Position numbers and translations under genes: made by a program. The notes under the pieces are model-generated. The model worked only from the letters and a program-made list of their open reading frames with translations. It was not told the DNA's origin and did not search any database. A DNA stretch of 7,350 nt, taken from assembly GCA_003486645.1 (NCBI GenBank), contig DNGI01000437.1, positions 7,982 to 15,331 of the forward strand, given 5' to 3'. The DNA comes from Cyanobacteria bacterium UBA11370 (lineage in GTDB: Bacteria > Cyanobacteriota > Cyanobacteriia > Cyanobacteriales > Coleofasciculaceae). Shown here in pieces: positions 5,267-7,350 of the stretch (position 1 is the first letter of the stretch; each line of letters starts with the position of its first letter).

Positions 5267-6481
5267 ATGAACATCACCGATTCTCCATCAGGACTGCGAT
5301 CGCGCTATAAGAACCGTAATCCGCCCGCACCTCCACCCAAAGCCCAAGCAACACCCCCTCACTCAGACGTGAGTCATACACCATCCATTAAGCAAATGGT
5401 GAAAGAGGCTCATTCTCATCAAGCGTCTGATATTCATATTCGGGTTGGACAAGTTCCTCGATTTCGGATTCGGGGTGAGATGGTAGTAGCAAAGACTTGT
5501 CCCAAGGTAACGCCAGAAATTTTTGAAGCTTACTTGGATGAAATTCTTTCTCCCGCCCAGCGTCAAACCTTTGCTGAAACAAAGGAACTGGATACAGCAC
5601 TTTATTATCCAGGCTTTCTGCGCTGTCGGGTTAACTGTTTTGACTCTCTAAGTGGGGGCGCAATTGTGTTGCGTCTGATCAGTTTAGATATCCCTTCCAT
5701 TGATCAGTTAGAGTTACCCCCTGTCCTCAAAGATATTGTTAGTAAAAACCAGGGACTAATCTTAGTCACAGGACCAACGGGTAGCGGGAAATCAACCACA
5801 CTGGCGGCAATGATTCGCCATTTAAATGAAACTGCACACAAACATATTGTCACGATTGAAGACCCAATTGAATTTGTTCATCGTTCTCACAAATGTTTGA
5901 TTAGTCAGCGGGAAGTTGGGTTGCATACCCATGAATTTCACCACGCTTTACGAGCAGTATTGCGGGAAGACCCAGATATTATTTTAATTGGGGAAATGCG
6001 CGATCGCATTACTGTTAATACTGCCTTACAAGCCGCTCAAACGGGTCACTTAGTTCTCGGTACTCTTCACACTCGCAACGCGATCAATGCAGTTAATCGT
6101 TTGCTAAACCTCTACACTCCAGAGGAACAACCTGTGATGCGTATCCAAATTGTGGAGTCTCTAGTTGCGATTATTGCTCAACTGTTACTACCTACAACGG
6201 ATAAGAAACGTACCGCTGTTCACGATATTTTAATCAATACACCCGCGATGCAAGATTATTTGCTCAAAGGTGATGAGGATGAGGCATTCCGCTTAATGGA
6301 AACCAACACTACCGAAGGAATGCAAGTGATGAATCAGGCACTCTACGCCCAATTGCTAACGGGTAAGATTACGATTGAAGAAGCGTTGAAAGCCTCTACT
6401 GATCCACACCAATTAGAACGCCAGATTCGCACGGGTGGAACAGATGCGGGTGCTTCAGCTCGTGAATGGATGATGAGGTGA
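5267..6481 (+). CDS. pilT: PilT-like type IV pilus retraction ATPase
   Basis: A 404-residue cytoplasmic hexameric ATPase of the PilT/GspE family, expected to power pilus retraction for twitching motility or phototaxis. After a proline-rich, probably disordered leader (about 18-39), a PilT-type N-terminal domain begins with ASDIHIRVGQVPRFRIRGEM (53-72). The motor has Walker A GPTGSGKST (169-177, K175), an Asp box around E198-D199, Walker B DPDIILIGEMRD (235-246, E243) and the His box TGHLVLGTLHT (259-269). All catalytic positions are present. Two departures stand out: the usual AAETGH reads AAQTGH, and the retraction-specific AIRNLI motif reads AMQDYL (327-332). Cyanobacteria often carry a second PilT-like paralogue, such as PilT2 of Synechocystis, and this gene may be of that kind rather than the main PilT. 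No pilB or pilC lies next to it, although those genes often accompany pilT1. Start chosen from its ribosome binding site. Confidence 0.93.
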   Translation: MNITDSPSGLRSRYKNRNPPAPPPKAQATPPHSDVSHTPSIKQMVKEAHSHQASDIHIRVGQVPRFRIRGEMVVAKTCPKVTPEIFEAYLDEILSPAQRQTFAETKELDTALYYPGFLRCRVNCFDSLSGGAIVLRLISLDIPSIDQLELPPVLKDIVSKNQGLILVTGPTGSGKSTTLAAMIRHLNETAHKHIVTIEDPIEFVHRSHKCLISQREVGLHTHEFHHALRAVLREDPDIILIGEMRDRITVNTALQAAQTGHLVLGTLHTRNAINAVNRLLNLYTPEEQPVMRIQIVESLVAIIAQLLLPTTDKKRTAVHDILINTPAMQDYLLKGDEDEAFRLMETNTTEGMQVMNQALYAQLLTGKITIEEALKASTDPHQLERQIRTGGTDAGASAREWMMR

Positions 6482-6705
6482 TTAAAAATTATAACCCTCT
6501 TTTGCCATCAAATCGGTGCTGATCTAAGCTGCCTGTGCTTTTAAATTGTCTGTTTCAATAGAGGGGAGAGGGTTTAACGGCTTGTTTCTTAACTGAAAAC
6601 TAGGCAATTTAGAGGCAAGGGCAGCTTATACCCTATCTTCCATTAGCCATTAGCCGCCCTGATCAGGGAACTACCAACTTGAGTTAGCAAGCCAATTCTA
6701 CGAGA
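6482..6705. other. convergent intergenic region after the PilT-like gene
   Basis: A 224-bp gap between converging genes. It holds the CCATTAG heptamers and, at 6657-6668, the perfect palindrome CCCTGATCAGGG. AACCCTCT (6493-6500) and AGAGGGTT (6567-6574) could pair across a 66-base loop, too wide for a standard terminator. No reading frame resembling a toxin partner for the ribbon-helix-helix gene was found here. Confidence 0.5.
6640..6653. repeat. CCATTAG heptamer pair
   Basis: Two exact CCATTAG units in tandem, followed by CCG. This is the same heptamer family as the tract at 1061-1081. Confidence 0.6.
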
Positions 6706-6945
6706 TCAACTATCCGTTTCTTCTCGGCTGTTCTCTCGCTGTTTTTCCTGTAGGAGTTTTTCCTGTAAGAGTTTTTCTAAGTCCTCATTTCTCAAAACTT
6801 CCTCAATCATTTCTCTGACGGTATCTGACATCGTGATACCCTTCAAGTAGCAATATAGTTTAAATCTTTCTTTAAGCGCTTCAGGCAAGCGGAACCTGAG
6901 ATAGTCGTCCCTTTCTAGCATTTGCTGCTTCTGGATATTTGCCAT
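6706..6945 (-). CDS. ribbon-helix-helix (CopG/Arc-like) DNA-binding protein, putative antitoxin or autorepressor
   Basis: A 79-residue protein whose first part fits the ribbon-helix-helix fold: a strand around DYLRFRLPE (14-22) with alternating polar and apolar residues, helix A (about 22-34), the turn at G36, and helix B beginning TMSDTVREMIEEVL (38-51). Such proteins dimerise through the strand and bind palindromic operators, often repressing their own gene. The tail (52-79) is a charged helix with two KLLQE units from a 15-bp tandem repeat. Many relatives are antitoxins, but the space downstream on this strand is noncoding until the converging PilT-like gene, and upstream is repeat DNA. 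No toxin is therefore visible, and a stand-alone regulator is equally possible. ATG 6945 is used; Met9 is an alternative start that would keep the whole fold. Neither has a clear Shine-Dalgarno sequence. Confidence 0.8.
   Translation of the reverse strand: MANIQKQQMLERDDYLRFRLPEALKERFKLYCYLKGITMSDTVREMIEEVLRNEDLEKLLQEKLLQEKQRENSREETDS
6742..6777 (-). repeat. 15-bp tandem repeat in the ribbon-helix-helix gene tail
   Basis: Units at 6742-6756 and 6757-6771 differ at one base and are followed by six more matching bases. They encode KLLQE twice near the C-terminus and can vary in number without a frameshift. Confidence 0.85.
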
Positions 6946-6950
6946 GATCT

Positions 6951-6997
6951 AAGTTACCAGATGCGTTAGGTCTAACTTGGTGCTGTTATAACAGCAC
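6951..6997 (-). promoter_or_regulatory. probable operator/promoter region of the ribbon-helix-helix gene
   Basis: GTGCTGTTATAACAGCAC at 6980-6997 is a perfect 18-bp palindrome. A second inverted repeat, GTTAG-GT-CTAAC, follows at 6965-6976, and AAGTTA (6951-6956) pairs with TAACTT (6973-6978). The centre of the 18-mer contains TATAAC, a good -10 match on either strand. TTGACA lies on the minus strand at 7025-7020, 17 bases from a weaker TATTTG at 7002-6997. Either way the palindrome covers or touches the promoter, 34 bp before the ATG, which fits autorepression by the encoded protein. Confidence 0.6.
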
Positions 6998-7106
6998 AAA
7001 TAATAATAGCATTGTCCTTTGTCAATATGCAACATAGCACTGAGTTAAGCGCGATCGCTAACCATCATCCCAACCCTAAATAGAATCTGCGTTATATAAA
7101 ATATCT

Positions 7107-7131
7107 CCCCCTCTCCCTCTCCCCCTCTCTC
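7107..7131. repeat. C/T-rich intergenic tract
   Basis: Plus-strand C-runs of 5, 3 and 5 bases separated by TCT, in the same style as 5078-5113. Only three long runs are present, so it falls one short of the G-quadruplex pattern. Confidence 0.5.
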
Positions 7132-7187
7132 TTTTTTAAGGTTATTCAACCAAACATGATATTAAGCCCAGAACTTACGCACGAACG

Positions 7188-7233
7188 CCACTATCACTAA
7201 GGGCACATATCAATGCGCCCCTACGGATAGTGG
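7188..7233. repeat. 46-bp imperfect palindrome of the GTAGGGGCGCAT type
   Basis: Arms of 21 bases (7188-7208 and 7213-7233) match at 17 positions around the loop ATCA. The outer eight bases, CCACTATC and GATAGTGG, pair perfectly. The inner part resembles the GTAGGGGCGCAT palindromes dispersed in cyanobacterial genomes. Confidence 0.75.
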
Positions 7234-7350
7234 TTCAACAAAAATGCAAACGTAATATCATCAGGACTTACGCAAGTGTCACACTTAAATCAACTTGTAG
7301 GGTGCGTCAGACCAATTTATTGATCGAGATAATCAGGGTTTGCTCGTCTG

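Larger units (their letters stand above)
6998..7350. other. gene-free right end, repeat mosaic
   Basis: No convincing gene is seen. The region contains a HIP1 site at 7051, the C/T-rich tract, and a nested set of repeats. ATGATATTA (7156-7164) is inverted as TAATATCAT (7253-7261). AGAACTTACGCA (7170-7181) recurs directly as AGGACTTACGCA (7263-7274). The 46-bp palindrome lies between them. AAGTGT-C-ACACTT is at 7274-7286, and GTAGGGTGCGTCAG at 7297-7310 resembles the end of another common cyanobacterial repeat. It may be the remains of a small non-autonomous element. Confidence 0.5.

Noticed and set aside
6493..6574. Rho-independent terminator after the PilT-like gene
   Set aside because: The matching octamers are 66 bases apart and no T-run follows the second arm.
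6482..6705. Toxin gene partner downstream of the ribbon-helix-helix gene
   Set aside because: No minus-strand frame of meaningful length or toxin-like sequence is present in this gap.

Overview
The window looks like a chromosomal segment of a filamentous or colonial cyanobacterium. Three things point there. The octamer GCGATCGC (HIP1) occurs eight times (from 130, 1026, 1633, 4337, 4744, 5296, 6000 and 7051), against roughly 0.1 expected by chance. There is an intact catalytic subunit of ferredoxin-thioredoxin reductase. The intergenic DNA is full of heptanucleotide repeats (STRR type), GTAGAGACG-type palindromes and C-rich tracts, as is common in such genomes.

Layout. At the left edge is the 3' part of a plus-strand PAS-class III nucleotide cyclase gene (1-1056), cut by the window. 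It converges on a run of five minus-strand genes. Listed right to left, in the direction of transcription, these are a DUF58 membrane-anchored protein (4939-3779), ftrC (3694-3329), a small DUF309 protein (start near 3195, end 2761), a three-helix membrane protein of unknown function (2539-2102) and a Uma2-type nuclease-fold protein with a coiled-coil tail (2010-1114). On the plus strand, divergent from DUF58, is a PilT-like pilus retraction ATPase gene (5267-6481). It converges on a small ribbon-helix-helix DNA-binding protein gene on the minus strand (6945-6706). The right end (6946-7350) carries no gene, only a probable operator palindrome, a C-rich tract and a nest of short repeats.

The genes do not form one obvious pathway. 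FtrC passes electrons from ferredoxin to thioredoxins. The PilT-like ATPase belongs to type IV pilus motility. The cyclase makes a cyclic nucleotide, probably cAMP. In cyanobacteria cAMP and type IV pili are functionally linked, but the two genes here are 4 kb apart and nothing in the sequence ties them together. The minus-strand genes are separated by 80-220 bp of repeat-rich DNA, so a tight operon is not evident.

The most noteworthy points are an apparently partnerless ribbon-helix-helix gene preceded by a perfect 18-bp palindrome; an inverted pair of heptamer-repeat tracts lying between the ftrC stop and the DUF309 start; a hairpin repeat that abuts the likely TTG start of the membrane-protein gene; and G-quadruplex-capable tracts upstream of minus-strand genes. 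I did not find a clearly new multi-gene system.
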